Below are positions 34,389 to 42,342 of a stretch of DNA of 64,000 bases, piece after piece. How positions within the stretch are numbered: position 1 is the first letter of the stretch; each line of letters opens with the position of its first letter. A program made the translations under genes and the position numbers. The stretch comes from Streptomyces sp. MUM 203J (lineage in GTDB: Bacteria > Actinomycetota > Actinomycetes > Streptomycetales > Streptomycetaceae): contig NZ_JADWYO010000008.1 of assembly GCF_022414595.1 (NCBI RefSeq), positions 1-64,000 of the forward strand, read 5' to 3'. The notes beneath the pieces are model-generated. The model was given only the letters and a program-made list of their open reading frames with translations. It was not told the origin of the DNA and did not search any database.

Positions 34389-36025
34389 CGGTCCGCCCCC
34401 ACCCGAAGCGAGCCGGGCAGACAGGGGTCGAGGCCGGCGGCCGTCACCCGCGGGAACGCGCGCAGTCCGGGGCGGGGGGTGAGCGGCGGCGTCGCCGCCA
34501 GGAAGGCGCTCGCCCTCGGCTCCCCGGTGCCGCCGAGGGCCTGCCAGATCCGCTCGGCCAGCGCCGGCATCACCGGGAAGCACAGCAGGGACAGGCCCTT
34601 CAGCCACCAGTACGCCCCGTCCCGCGCGGTGCGGGACAGCGCGGTGTCGGCGCCCCAGCGGTCGAGGGACGCGACAGCCCGCCGGGTGGAGACCCGCGTC
34701 GTGTCCAGGGCTGCCGACTGCTCGTCGAGCAGCGCGCCCAGCCGCTCCACGAGGGTGGCGGGAGGCGCTCCGGGCGGGCCCTCGGGCAGCCGCCGGAAGG
34801 CCGCCTCGATCCGCCCGCCGAGCCCCCGTGCCAGCGTGGAGTCGGCCACGGCGAGGAACTCCGCCGTCCCGAAGCTCGCGGGGGCGCGCTGGAGATCGGC
34901 CCCGGCGAGGAAGTAGCGCACCGCGTCGACGCTGACGGCGGGCGAGGCGGCGACATCCGCCGCCCACACGGCATGGCGGCTGCTCGTGGAGAACTTCCGG
35001 CCCTCCAGCTCGTAGAAGTGGTTGATCAGGCAGCGGTCGTACGGCTTCATGCCGCCGTGCAGCAGGCTCGTCCCGACGATCGACACCAGGGTGGGGATGA
35101 CGTTGTCGACGCCGAGGGTGGTGATCGTCGTGACGCCCGAGTCCGGATCGAAGGCGTTGACGCCCGTCCCGGACAGCCGCCCGTGCACGGCCCCCGCCAG
35201 CCGGGCGAACATGAAGACCCCCGCGTACGGGAACAGCGCGTGCGGCACGCCCGGTTCGGGCGGAGGCAGCGGCACGCCCCACTCCTGCGGGGCACTGAGC
35301 CGTACGGTGCGGTCGTCCCGCGCCAGGAAGCGTGCGACGGTCCGGCGGTGCCGGGCGGCGACGTCCAGTTCCGCCAGGACCGCGTCCAGCACATCCGGCT
35401 CGGGCGTCCGCAGGAAGACGCTGGAGATCTCCCGCCAGGTCAGCGGCCCCTCGTCCAGCAGCGGGCGGGGCTCGACGACCGACTGCGGCAGGAAGTGGGC
35501 GCCGCACTTCTCGCAGAAGTAACTCGCCACGTCCGCCCCGCAGTCGGGGCACCGGCCCAGCAGCCAGCCGCCCACGGTCCACCGCCCGGAGGCGGAGCAG
35601 TACGGCACCCGCTCGGTGCGGGTCAGCGTCGCGCCCACGGCGGCCAGCCGGTCGAGGCAGGCCCGCACCTCCGCCTCGAACATCCCGCGCCACGGCTCCC
35701 GGTCCGGGACGACGAACGCGTCCACGCCGATGTCCAGCGCGGCCAGGTCACTCCGGATGCGGCGGCCGTAGAAGTCCGCGACCTCGCCCGGCGTCCGGCC
35801 CTCGGCGTGGGCGCGGACGGCGACGTACGACTCGTACACATCGCTTCCGGTGATCACGAGCGGCAGGTCGCCGCGGACCCGCAGATGACGGGCGATCATG
35901 TCGGAGGTGAGGAACGGCCCGCCGATGTGGCCCAGGTGCAGCGGGCCGTTCGGGGTGGCCTCGGGCGGCACCAGCAGATAGTGCCTGGGGGCCCGGTCGC
36001 CCCCGGTCAGCGGCGATGGGCTCAT
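34385..36025 (-). CDS. Methionyl-tRNA-synthetase-like hydrazine synthetase component
   Basis: 546 residues. A class I aminoacyl-tRNA-synthetase fold of the MetG type: the HIGH-like motif HLGHIGG (30-36), a zinc knuckle C159-x2-C162-x8-C171-x2-C174, and a KMSKS-like KFSTS (344-348). It has a shortened C-terminal region and lacks an obvious tRNA-binding appendix. It sits beside an amino-acid N-hydroxylase, a cupin and a glycine-oxidase-like enzyme. MetG-like domains fused to a cupin (Spb38, Tri28, ForK) activate an amino acid and couple it to N6-hydroxylysine, forming an N-N bond. A housekeeping MetRS is unlikely given the context. Its ATG overlaps the upstream gene's stop. Confidence 0.85.
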   Translation of the reverse strand: MSPSPLTGGDRAPRHYLLVPPEATPNGPLHLGHIGGPFLTSDMIARHLRVRGDLPLVITGSDVYESYVAVRAHAEGRTPGEVADFYGRRIRSDLAALDIGVDAFVVPDREPWRGMFEAEVRACLDRLAAVGATLTRTERVPYCSASGRWTVGGWLLGRCPDCGADVASYFCEKCGAHFLPQSVVEPRPLLDEGPLTWREISSVFLRTPEPDVLDAVLAELDVAARHRRTVARFLARDDRTVRLSAPQEWGVPLPPPEPGVPHALFPYAGVFMFARLAGAVHGRLSGTGVNAFDPDSGVTTITTLGVDNVIPTLVSIVGTSLLHGGMKPYDRCLINHFYELEGRKFSTSSRHAVWAADVAASPAVSVDAVRYFLAGADLQRAPASFGTAEFLAVADSTLARGLGGRIEAAFRRLPEGPPGAPPATLVERLGALLDEQSAALDTTRVSTRRAVASLDRWGADTALSRTARDGAYWWLKGLSLLCFPVMPALAERIWQALGGTGEPRASAFLAATPPLTPRPGLRAFPRVTAAGLDPCLPGSLRVGADR

Positions 36026-37149
36026 GTCAGCTTCCCTTCCCGTGCTTCGTCCACCGGGTCCAGCAGGCTCAGGGCGTCCTGGGCCATGGCGGGGGCCAGC
36101 CGGTAGCCGGATCCGGACCCGCCGATCGCCATCACCACGTCCGGGTCCCCGGCGGTGCCGACGACCGGCAGCCGGTCCGGCGTGAAGCAGTCGGCCCCGA
36201 CCCGGCCGTCCGTCAGATACGGCACGAATCCCGGTACGTACCGGTCCAGCAGGCCCCGGGCGAGGGCCCGGTCACGGGCGTCGGCGGTGAGCGGGCCGTC
36301 CGGGTCCCGGTCCCAGTCCGGCGAGGTGACGCTCAGGATCCAGCAGCCGCCCGGGTGGTGCGGCAACAGGAACGCGTCCGCGTCCTCGAACACCAGCGCC
36401 GGGGCGCCCGCCGGGGGCGGCGCCGTGACATGGAACGCCACCACCTTCTTCACCCGCGCCCCCCGTGCCCGGGCCGCCCCGGCCACGGGGCCGTTCAGCG
36501 CCCACGGGCCGGGTGCCACCAGCACCTTGTCGGCCGTGACCCGGCGCCCGTCGGCGGCGGTCAGCTCGATCCGGGTGCCCGCACGGGCGCGTGCGCGGCG
36601 CGCGGACGTCACCCGGAAGCCGTCCCGTACCGCGTTCCCCGGGTGGTCGAGCACCCGGTCGAGCAGCAGGGCGGCGAGCCGCCCGGGCAGGCCCGCCGTC
36701 ATGGGGGCCGACCGGCGCAGCACCTCGTCGACGCCGTGCCGCAGCCCGGGGAGGGCCGCGCGGAGGGCGGGCAGGCGCTCCGGCGGTACGGCCCGGGTCC
36801 GGCCGCCGACCGCCAGCGTCGCGTCCAGCGCGGCCACCCCGTCGCGGCGCAGCAGCCAGTAGGTGTCCACGGGCGTCCGGTACGACTCGGGCAGTTCGGC
36901 GGCCAGGCCGGTGAACAGGGCGGTGCTGCGGGCGGCGAGCGCGCGGTGCGCGGGGGTCGGGCCGGTGGGGGTGTCGAAGCCCGCCGAGAGGCCGGTGGCA
37001 CCGGGCCGGGCGGGCGTGCTGTGGCTGAGGACGAGGACGCGCCGCCCGGGGTGCCGCCGGGTGGCGTAGTACGCGGCCAGCGCGCCCACGATCCCGGCGC
37101 CGACCACGGCCAGCTCCGCGTGTGCGGGCACCGTGTGCGTGTCAGTCAT
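36022..37149 (-). CDS. FAD-dependent glycine/D-amino-acid-oxidase-type enzyme
   Basis: 375 residues. DAO-family flavoenzyme: dinucleotide motif G17-x-G19-x2-G22 (VVGAGIVGALAAYYATRR), the internal VTADKVLVAPGPWA segment and the C-terminal GGSGSGYRLAPAMAQ FAD loop. In the formycin and triacsin pathways a homologous oxidase cleaves the lysine-amino acid hydrazine to release an alpha-hydrazino acid such as hydrazinoacetate. The same position beside the hydrazine synthetase pieces supports that role here. It overlaps the cupin by eight bases and the MetG-like gene by four. Confidence 0.85.
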   Translation of the reverse strand: MTDTHTVPAHAELAVVGAGIVGALAAYYATRRHPGRRVLVLSHSTPARPGATGLSAGFDTPTGPTPAHRALAARSTALFTGLAAELPESYRTPVDTYWLLRRDGVAALDATLAVGGRTRAVPPERLPALRAALPGLRHGVDEVLRRSAPMTAGLPGRLAALLLDRVLDHPGNAVRDGFRVTSARRARARAGTRIELTAADGRRVTADKVLVAPGPWALNGPVAGAARARGARVKKVVAFHVTAPPPAGAPALVFEDADAFLLPHHPGGCWILSVTSPDWDRDPDGPLTADARDRALARGLLDRYVPGFVPYLTDGRVGADCFTPDRLPVVGTAGDPDVVMAIGGSGSGYRLAPAMAQDALSLLDPVDEAREGKLT

Positions 37150-37492
37150 CGGCGGCCGGCCACCAGAAGGAGAAGACGGCCAGATCCTCGCCCCGGTCCG
37201 CGAACGCCTCGTGCACCGCGTGCGGAGGGAACCCGGCCGTGGACCCCGGGCCGATCTCGGCCCGCTCCCCGTCGACCACCAGCGTGCCCCGGCCCGCCTG
37301 GACGACCCAGAGTTCCGTCACCGCGTGCCGGTCGGGGGAGCTGGAGCCGCCCGCGGGCACGGTGAAGCGGGCCATCTCGAAGGGCGCCGTCGGCACGGAG
37401 GACCGCACGAGATCGGCCTCCGCGACGGTCACCCCGTCCGGTTCCGTCCCGGCAGGCAGGAAGGGCAGCAGGAACGGCGGCGGAACGCTCAT
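37142..37492 (-). CDS. Cupin, stand-alone half of a hydrazine synthetase
   Basis: 116 residues, one cupin barrel. Likely metal ligands: H56 and E60 in RHAVTELWVV, H91 (perhaps H94) in FPPHAVHEAF. The glycine spacing (QAGRG, VDGE, GPGS) is typical. In characterised N-N-forming synthetases the cupin is fused to the MetG-like domain and rearranges the ester of hydroxylysine to the hydrazine. Here the two are separate genes with the oxidase gene between them. Its ATG overlaps the N-hydroxylase stop (ATGA). Confidence 0.82.
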   Translation of the reverse strand: MSVPPPFLLPFLPAGTEPDGVTVAEADLVRSSVPTAPFEMARFTVPAGGSSSPDRHAVTELWVVQAGRGTLVVDGERAEIGPGSTAGFPPHAVHEAFADRGEDLAVFSFWWPAADD

Positions 37493-38745
37493 ACGTGGTA
37501 CCTCGTCTCCCCGAGAAGGCTGTTCAGGACGACGGCGCTGCGCCAGGCGAGCAGGCTCAGGTTGGGGTCCGCGACGCCCCAGGCGTGGCGGGCGCCGTTC
37601 TGGAGGTAGATCCGGTTCCCCGGCGGACCGTCCCAGACGAGCGAGAAGTCCTCGCCGACGTCGAGGAGACCGTCCGTGCGCCCCAGCCGGGGCCCGAGCG
37701 CCGTCATGAAGGCTGGCAGCTCGTACCGGTATCCCGTGCAGAGGACGACGACGTCCGCGGCGAGTACGGCGGGCGCGTCAGGGCCCTCGCAGTCCACCGA
37801 CAGCTTCAGCTCCCCGGCCACGCCGTCGACGCCGGTGACCGTGCAGTCCGGCAGGAACCGCAGCCGCCCCGGGTCGGCGCCGAGGTGCTCCGACCGGTAG
37901 CGCAGGCGGTGGAGGTCCTGGAGGACGGCGAGGTCGATGCCGTCGCTCGTGTACTTCTGCCGGTCGAGCAGCCGCGCCCGTCGCTCGGCGGGCAGCCCGT
38001 GGAAGTGGCGTACGTACGCGGGGGAGTAGAGGTCGTTCGCGAACGGCGAGTCGTCGAGCGGCAGGAAGGACGGGCGTCGGCTGACCCAGGTCAGCGAAGC
38101 GGGGCCGCCGGTCGTCCCGGGGCCGCTCGCCAGGTGCCGTACGATCTCCGCGCCGCTCTGGCCGCCGCCCACCACGACGACCCGGCGCCCCGCGACCTCG
38201 GGGGCCAGCAGCAGGAAGTCGGCCGAGTGCAGGACGGCGGGCCCCAGGTGCGGCCGGAAGAGTCCGGGGACCCGGGGCGTGAGGCCGGTGCCGAGGACGA
38301 GGTGGCGGGACCGCACCTCCCGGTCGTCGGTCCGCAGCCGGAAGAGTCCGTCCCGGAAGTCGGCCTCGCGCACCTCGGTGCCGAAGACCAGGCTCGGCAA
38401 ACGCCCGGCCACCCACTGGAGGTACTGGTCGAACTCCGTGCGCAGGACTGCGGGGAAGTCCGCCGCGAGGAAGTCGTACAGCCGGTTGTGCGCCGACAGG
38501 AACGCCAGGAAGGAGAAGCGGCTGGTCGGGTCGACGAGGGTCACCAGGTCCTTGAGGTGCGACACCTGGAGCGTCGCCTCGGGCAGCAGCATGCCCGGGT
38601 GCCAGGAGAATCCCGCCCGGCGCTCCAGATGGATGCCGCGCAGCCCGGGGACGGGGTCCGCGAGCGCCGCGAGGCTCAGGTTCGCGGGCCCGACGCCCAC
38701 GGCGGCGTAGTCGAATACCGGTCGGTCCATGGCAGGTGCCCCCAT
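37489..38745 (-). CDS. L-lysine/ornithine N-monooxygenase
   Basis: 418 residues. SidA/IucD/PvdA-type flavin N-hydroxylase: FAD motif G17-x-G19-P20 (VGVGPANLSLA), the family motif FSWHPGMLLPEATLQVSHLKD (about 46-66), NADPH motif GGGQSGAE (193-200) and C-terminal CTGYRYELP. It hydroxylates the side-chain amine of lysine or ornithine. With the neighbouring cupin and MetG-like gene the predicted substrate is lysine. Siderophore synthesis is unlikely because no acyl- or siderophore-synthetase gene is present. An alternative ATG at 38730 has a better ribosome site. Confidence 0.9.
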   Translation of the reverse strand: MGAPAMDRPVFDYAAVGVGPANLSLAALADPVPGLRGIHLERRAGFSWHPGMLLPEATLQVSHLKDLVTLVDPTSRFSFLAFLSAHNRLYDFLAADFPAVLRTEFDQYLQWVAGRLPSLVFGTEVREADFRDGLFRLRTDDREVRSRHLVLGTGLTPRVPGLFRPHLGPAVLHSADFLLLAPEVAGRRVVVVGGGQSGAEIVRHLASGPGTTGGPASLTWVSRRPSFLPLDDSPFANDLYSPAYVRHFHGLPAERRARLLDRQKYTSDGIDLAVLQDLHRLRYRSEHLGADPGRLRFLPDCTVTGVDGVAGELKLSVDCEGPDAPAVLAADVVVLCTGYRYELPAFMTALGPRLGRTDGLLDVGEDFSLVWDGPPGNRIYLQNGARHAWGVADPNLSLLAWRSAVVLNSLLGETRYHV

Positions 38746-38748
38746 CCG

Positions 38749-40068
38749 TCAGTCGAGGGTGACCAGGGCGCCCAGCTCGCCCCACCGGTCGAGGGCGCCC
38801 TGCGGCGAGTCCGCCGTGAACAGCGCGTGCCCGAGGCGGGAACGGCAGTCCTGGACGTCCGGGATGGGTTCGCCGGGTCCGAAGGAGAGCGCCGTCTCCA
38901 CCACGTATGGCAGCTCCCGCAGCTCCTGCCAGCCGTGCAGCTCCCGGTACGAGCGCCGTTCCCCGGCCGAGAAGAAGCGGATGCCCGCACCGCCCGACCG
39001 GGGCGTGGTGAAGGCGCCCGCCTTCTCCAGGTCCACGCCCAGGGCCGTCGCGAGTGCCACCCGCGGCAGGTCGACGCCCGTGACGAGCCGCAGCAGCTCC
39101 ACGATCCGGTCGCCGCCCAGCCGGGCCCCGATCTCGATGAGGACCGGCCCGTCCGGGGTGAGCCGGAGCTCGCAGTGGAACGTTCCGCCGGTCAGGTTGA
39201 CGGCGCGGACGACCTCGCGGACATACGCCTCGGCGGCCTCCCGGGCGGTGCCGTCGACCAGGGCCGGGGTGAGGTGGCCCAGCTCGACGAAGTCCGGTTC
39301 CGGGCCGAGCAGGGTCCGGCTGAGGGCGACCACGGTGGTCTCCGCGCCCTCCGCGCCCTCCCGTACGAAGCCGTCCGCGCTGAATTCGGGCCCCTCGACG
39401 TACTCCTCGACCAGCACCCGGTGCTCGTGCAGCCTGCCCATGTCCGGTGTCGGGTCGCCGACCAGCCGCTCGAACGCCGCGGTGAGCTGCTCCATGTCGT
39501 CGGCCCGGCTGACGTGGATGCTGCCCGAGCACGAGGCCGGTTTCATCACGCAGGGGAACCCGACCCGGTCGGCGGCCTCCCGGAGTCCGGCGTGCGTGGT
39601 CGCCTGGGCGAAGCGGGGCACCCGCAGCCCGGCGGCGGCGACCGCGGCCCGCATCGCGGCCTTGTCCGTGACCCGGTCCACGGTCTCCACCGGCAGCCCG
39701 GGCAGGCCCAGTGCCGCCGCCACCCGGGCCGTCGCGGTGACGTAGATGTCGGACCCGGCGAGCACCGCGTCGAACGGTCCGGCGCGATGCTCGGCGCGGG
39801 CCGCCTCCTCCAGGGCCGCCTGGTCGTTGGTCTCCACGGTCAGCACCGAGGCCGCCGCGCCCCGCACGGCGTCGGACAGCCGCCGGTCGCCGGAGTCGGC
39901 GGAGGCGACGACCACGCGCAGCCCGGCGGCGGCGGCCGCGGTGATCAGGGTGCCTCCGCCGGAGGAGGCGGGTTCGACGACGAGGATCCGTGCGGGGTAC
40001 GGGAAGGGGGCGGATACGGATGACAAGACGGGCTCTCCCGGAAGGGGTCGGTGCGGGGCAGGCCTCAT
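38749..40068 (-). CDS. ATP-grasp ligase B
   Basis: 439 residues from the ATG at 40068. A TTG at 40026 has a better GGGAGAG ribosome site and would remove 14 poorly conserved residues. ATP-grasp features: N-terminal Rossmann-like RILVVEPASSGGGT, DKAAMRAAVAAAGL, ATP-binding CVMKPASCSGSIHV, hinge LVEEYVEGPEFSADGF and metal-binding LIEIGARLGGDRI. It resembles L-amino-acid ligases. It differs from ligase A in sequence, so two distinct bonds are likely made. Confidence 0.85.
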   Translation of the reverse strand: MRPAPHRPLPGEPVLSSVSAPFPYPARILVVEPASSGGGTLITAAAAAGLRVVVASADSGDRRLSDAVRGAAASVLTVETNDQAALEEAARAEHRAGPFDAVLAGSDIYVTATARVAAALGLPGLPVETVDRVTDKAAMRAAVAAAGLRVPRFAQATTHAGLREAADRVGFPCVMKPASCSGSIHVSRADDMEQLTAAFERLVGDPTPDMGRLHEHRVLVEEYVEGPEFSADGFVREGAEGAETTVVALSRTLLGPEPDFVELGHLTPALVDGTAREAAEAYVREVVRAVNLTGGTFHCELRLTPDGPVLIEIGARLGGDRIVELLRLVTGVDLPRVALATALGVDLEKAGAFTTPRSGGAGIRFFSAGERRSYRELHGWQELRELPYVVETALSFGPGEPIPDVQDCRSRLGHALFTADSPQGALDRWGELGALVTLD

Positions 40069-40094
40069 GGGGGACCGGCGAGGCGGGGTGGGGA

Positions 40095-40754
40095 TCAGGC
40101 GGGGGACACGCTCAGACGAGCGACGCCTCGGCCCTTGCCGGTCACTCCGACCGACACGGGCCCCACCTCGCCGGTGCGACGTACGTGGGTGCCTCCGCAG
40201 GGGATCGGCTCGTGGCCGGAGACGCGCCACTCCCAGCGGTCGGCGCTGCCGATGATCCGGTACCGGTCCACCGGCAGGTCGGCCGCCACGTACGCGTTCA
40301 GCCGCTCGGCCAGCGCCTCGGCGGACGGCCGCTCGCGCCCGCCCTCCCACGCCACGTCCAGGCGGGCCTTCTCGGGGCGGATCTCCCCGCCCCGGTCCTG
40401 CTGCCCGGGGCCGTACGCCTCGTTCAGCGCCAGCCACAGCAGGTGCTGGGCCGTGTGCATGCGCATGGTCCGCAGGCGCCGCTCCCAGTCGATGTGGCCC
40501 TGGACGTACTGCCCCTTCAGCAGCGGGGGGCCGTCCCACTCGATCCGGTGCAGGACCCGTCCCCTGTCGGGCCCGTACCCGGTGTCGGTCACCCGGTGGC
40601 CGCCGAGCCTGCCCTGGTCGCCCGCCTGGCCGCCGCTGCGCGCGTAGAAGGCCGTGGCGTCCAGCTCCACGACGTCGTCCTCGACGGTGACCACCTGCGC
40701 GGAGAACGTCCGCAGGTAGGGGTCTTCACGGTGTAACTCCCTGGTGCGGGCCAC
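40095..40754 (-). CDS. AlaX-type aminoacyl-tRNA editing protein
   Basis: 219 residues from the GTG at 40754 behind GAGAGGAA. An AlaRS-editing-type domain with all zinc/active-site residues: H100-x3-H104 (MHTAQHLLW) and C186-x3-H190 (PCGGTHV). The N-terminal FYARSGGQAGDQG motif is that of AlaX proteins. Stand-alone AlaX hydrolyses Ser- or Gly-tRNA(Ala). Inside a natural-product operon it may clear tRNA mischarged with a small non-proteinogenic product (self-protection), or handle a biosynthetic ester. Housekeeping editing is less likely given the operon position. Confidence 0.85.
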   Translation of the reverse strand: MARTRELHREDPYLRTFSAQVVTVEDDVVELDATAFYARSGGQAGDQGRLGGHRVTDTGYGPDRGRVLHRIEWDGPPLLKGQYVQGHIDWERRLRTMRMHTAQHLLWLALNEAYGPGQQDRGGEIRPEKARLDVAWEGGRERPSAEALAERLNAYVAADLPVDRYRIIGSADRWEWRVSGHEPIPCGGTHVRRTGEVGPVSVGVTGKGRGVARLSVSPA

Positions 40755-40792
40755 CGGTTGTTCCTCTCTCGTGGTGAGCGGGTGCTCGGATC

Positions 40793-41641
40793 TCAGGACC
40801 AGAGCACGAGTTCGTTCTCGGCGGTGAGGCCGCAGAAGTACGACAGGGTGAGGCGGCGCCCCGACACGTTCTCGCGGATCGCGTGGTAGTTGCGGCAGTC
40901 GAAGTAGACGGAGTCCCCGACCTCGGGCTTGATGACCGCGCGCGGCTCGGCCGCCGAGATGTCCTCGGACCAGCCGTAGCCGATCCGGTGCTGTTCGTCG
41001 CTCGGCTTCCACTTGCGCCGGTAGACGACGAGTTCGCCGCCCTCGTCCGGGACGCTGATGTAGCAGTTGAACCCGAACTGGGCGATGACGTCCTGGTCCA
41101 GGACGCCGGGGAACTCCCGTACCACCTCGTCGAAGTGCATCCGCGCGCCGCCGGTCAGCTCGCGGATCATTCCGACGTACAGTTCGCGGCCCTGGACGGT
41201 CGCGGGGCGCACGGGTCCGGACCACACGGACCGCAGGGCGTCGACGACCGTCGCCAGCGGGTCCTCGTGCCCTCCGACGGCCTCCTGCCAGATGCGCCGC
41301 GACTGGTCGGCGTGCTCCCAGTAGTCGGGGCTGATGCCGGTGTCGAGGTAGTAGTCGAACACGGCCGGTCCCAGCTTGAGGACCGGCGGGAATATGCGGC
41401 GCTCGTCGTAGGTGTCGAACTCGACGTCGTTCAGCGCGCGGACGAGCTCGGCGCAGCGTGCCGCCGGCACCTGCTCGGGGATGTGCAGCGCGGCGAGGGT
41501 GCCGGCGGCGAGGTGCAGGACGTTCTGCCGGGTCGGATCCTCGCGCTTCGCGACGTCGAAGAGCGCGTCGATCTGCTGGACGACCTCGGTGTTGTCGGCC
41601 ACGAGCCGGGGGTCGTGCAGGGTGGTGCTGTTCATCGTCAT
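40793..41641 (-). CDS. Fe(II)/2-oxoglutarate oxygenase, WelO5/BesD-like
   Basis: 282 residues. Facial triad H169-x-D171 (MHFDEV) with H253 (NYHAI) and a 2OG-binding Arg at 262-263. The C-terminal pattern GGELVVYRRKW...PEVGDSVYFDC...LTLSYFCGL...ELVLWS closely resembles the WelO5/BesD-like group that includes aliphatic and amino-acid halogenases. Halogenases in this group replace the Asp by Gly; here Asp is present, so hydroxylation rather than chlorination is expected. The substrate is probably a free amino acid or the small peptide. Start MTMNSTT at 41641 (or 41635). Confidence 0.82.
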   Translation of the reverse strand: MTMNSTTLHDPRLVADNTEVVQQIDALFDVAKREDPTRQNVLHLAAGTLAALHIPEQVPAARCAELVRALNDVEFDTYDERRIFPPVLKLGPAVFDYYLDTGISPDYWEHADQSRRIWQEAVGGHEDPLATVVDALRSVWSGPVRPATVQGRELYVGMIRELTGGARMHFDEVVREFPGVLDQDVIAQFGFNCYISVPDEGGELVVYRRKWKPSDEQHRIGYGWSEDISAAEPRAVIKPEVGDSVYFDCRNYHAIRENVSGRRLTLSYFCGLTAENELVLWS

Positions 41642-41679
41642 CGCCTTTCAGGAAGGTGTCAGGCAGTGAGGGTTCGGGA

Positions 41680-42330
41680 TCAGCCCAGGAAGAAGAGGCT
41701 CGCGCCCAGGGCGATCAGGACCAGTCCCATGACGGCGTTCAGGGCCTTGCGTGCGCCGGGCCTGCGGAAGACGGACTGGAAGGCCCCGACCGCCAGCGCC
41801 ACGAGGCTGAACCACAGGAGCACGGCCAGCACGGTGATGGCGCCCAGGACGGACTTGTCCAGCCAGGTCGAGGAGTCGGTCAGGAACTGCGGCAGCAACG
41901 CCACCAGGAAGACAACGGACTTGGGGTTCAGGACGTTGGTGATGAGGCCCTGGCGGAACGCGGTGACGGTCGACTCCGCGGCGGGCACGGGCGTCTCGGG
42001 GTCCGGGGCGGCGGTGTCCGGGGCGGCGGGCCCCGGCTCCCGCGCGGCCATCAGCGAACGGACGCCCAGGTAGATCAGGTAGCAGGCCCCGACGATCGAG
42101 ACCGCACGGAAGACGGTGGGGGACGCCGCCACCACCGCGCCCACCCCGAGTACCGCCGCCGCGGTGTTGACCGCCATCCCGGCGGCGACCCCGGCCGAGG
42201 CGCCCAGGCCGACGCGTCGCCCCCGCAGCGCCGCGAAACGGCTGACCAGGGCGAAGTCCGGGCCCGGGGACATGGCGCCGAGCAGCGCCACCGCCGTGTA
42301 GGAGCCGACCACGGCCAGACTGATCGTCAT
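41680..42330 (-). CDS. LysE/RhtB-family exporter
   Basis: 216 residues with about six membrane helices and the family signature MSPGPDFALVSRFAALRGRRVGL near the N-terminus, plus NVLNPKSVVFLVALLPQF in the middle. A 25-residue Pro/Ala/Asp-rich loop separates the halves. It exports amino acids or small peptides, which fits a cluster making an amino-acid-sized product. It lies 12 bases after the upstream transporter gene. Confidence 0.9.
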   Translation of the reverse strand: MTISLAVVGSYTAVALLGAMSPGPDFALVSRFAALRGRRVGLGASAGVAAGMAVNTAAAVLGVGAVVAASPTVFRAVSIVGACYLIYLGVRSLMAAREPGPAAPDTAAPDPETPVPAAESTVTAFRQGLITNVLNPKSVVFLVALLPQFLTDSSTWLDKSVLGAITVLAVLLWFSLVALAVGAFQSVFRRPGARKALNAVMGLVLIALGASLFFLG

Positions 42331-42342
42331 GTTTCGCTCCGT

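Noticed and set aside
34385..36025. Housekeeping methionyl-tRNA synthetase
   Set aside because: Embedded by overlaps in a biosynthetic operon, KMSKS changed to KFSTS and the C-terminal region reduced; the true MetRS is expected elsewhere.
37489..38745. Siderophore hydroxylase interpretation of the N-monooxygenase
   Set aside because: No NIS synthetase, NRPS, acyltransferase or ferric-siderophore uptake gene is nearby, while the cupin, MetG-like and DAO partners fit N-N bond formation.
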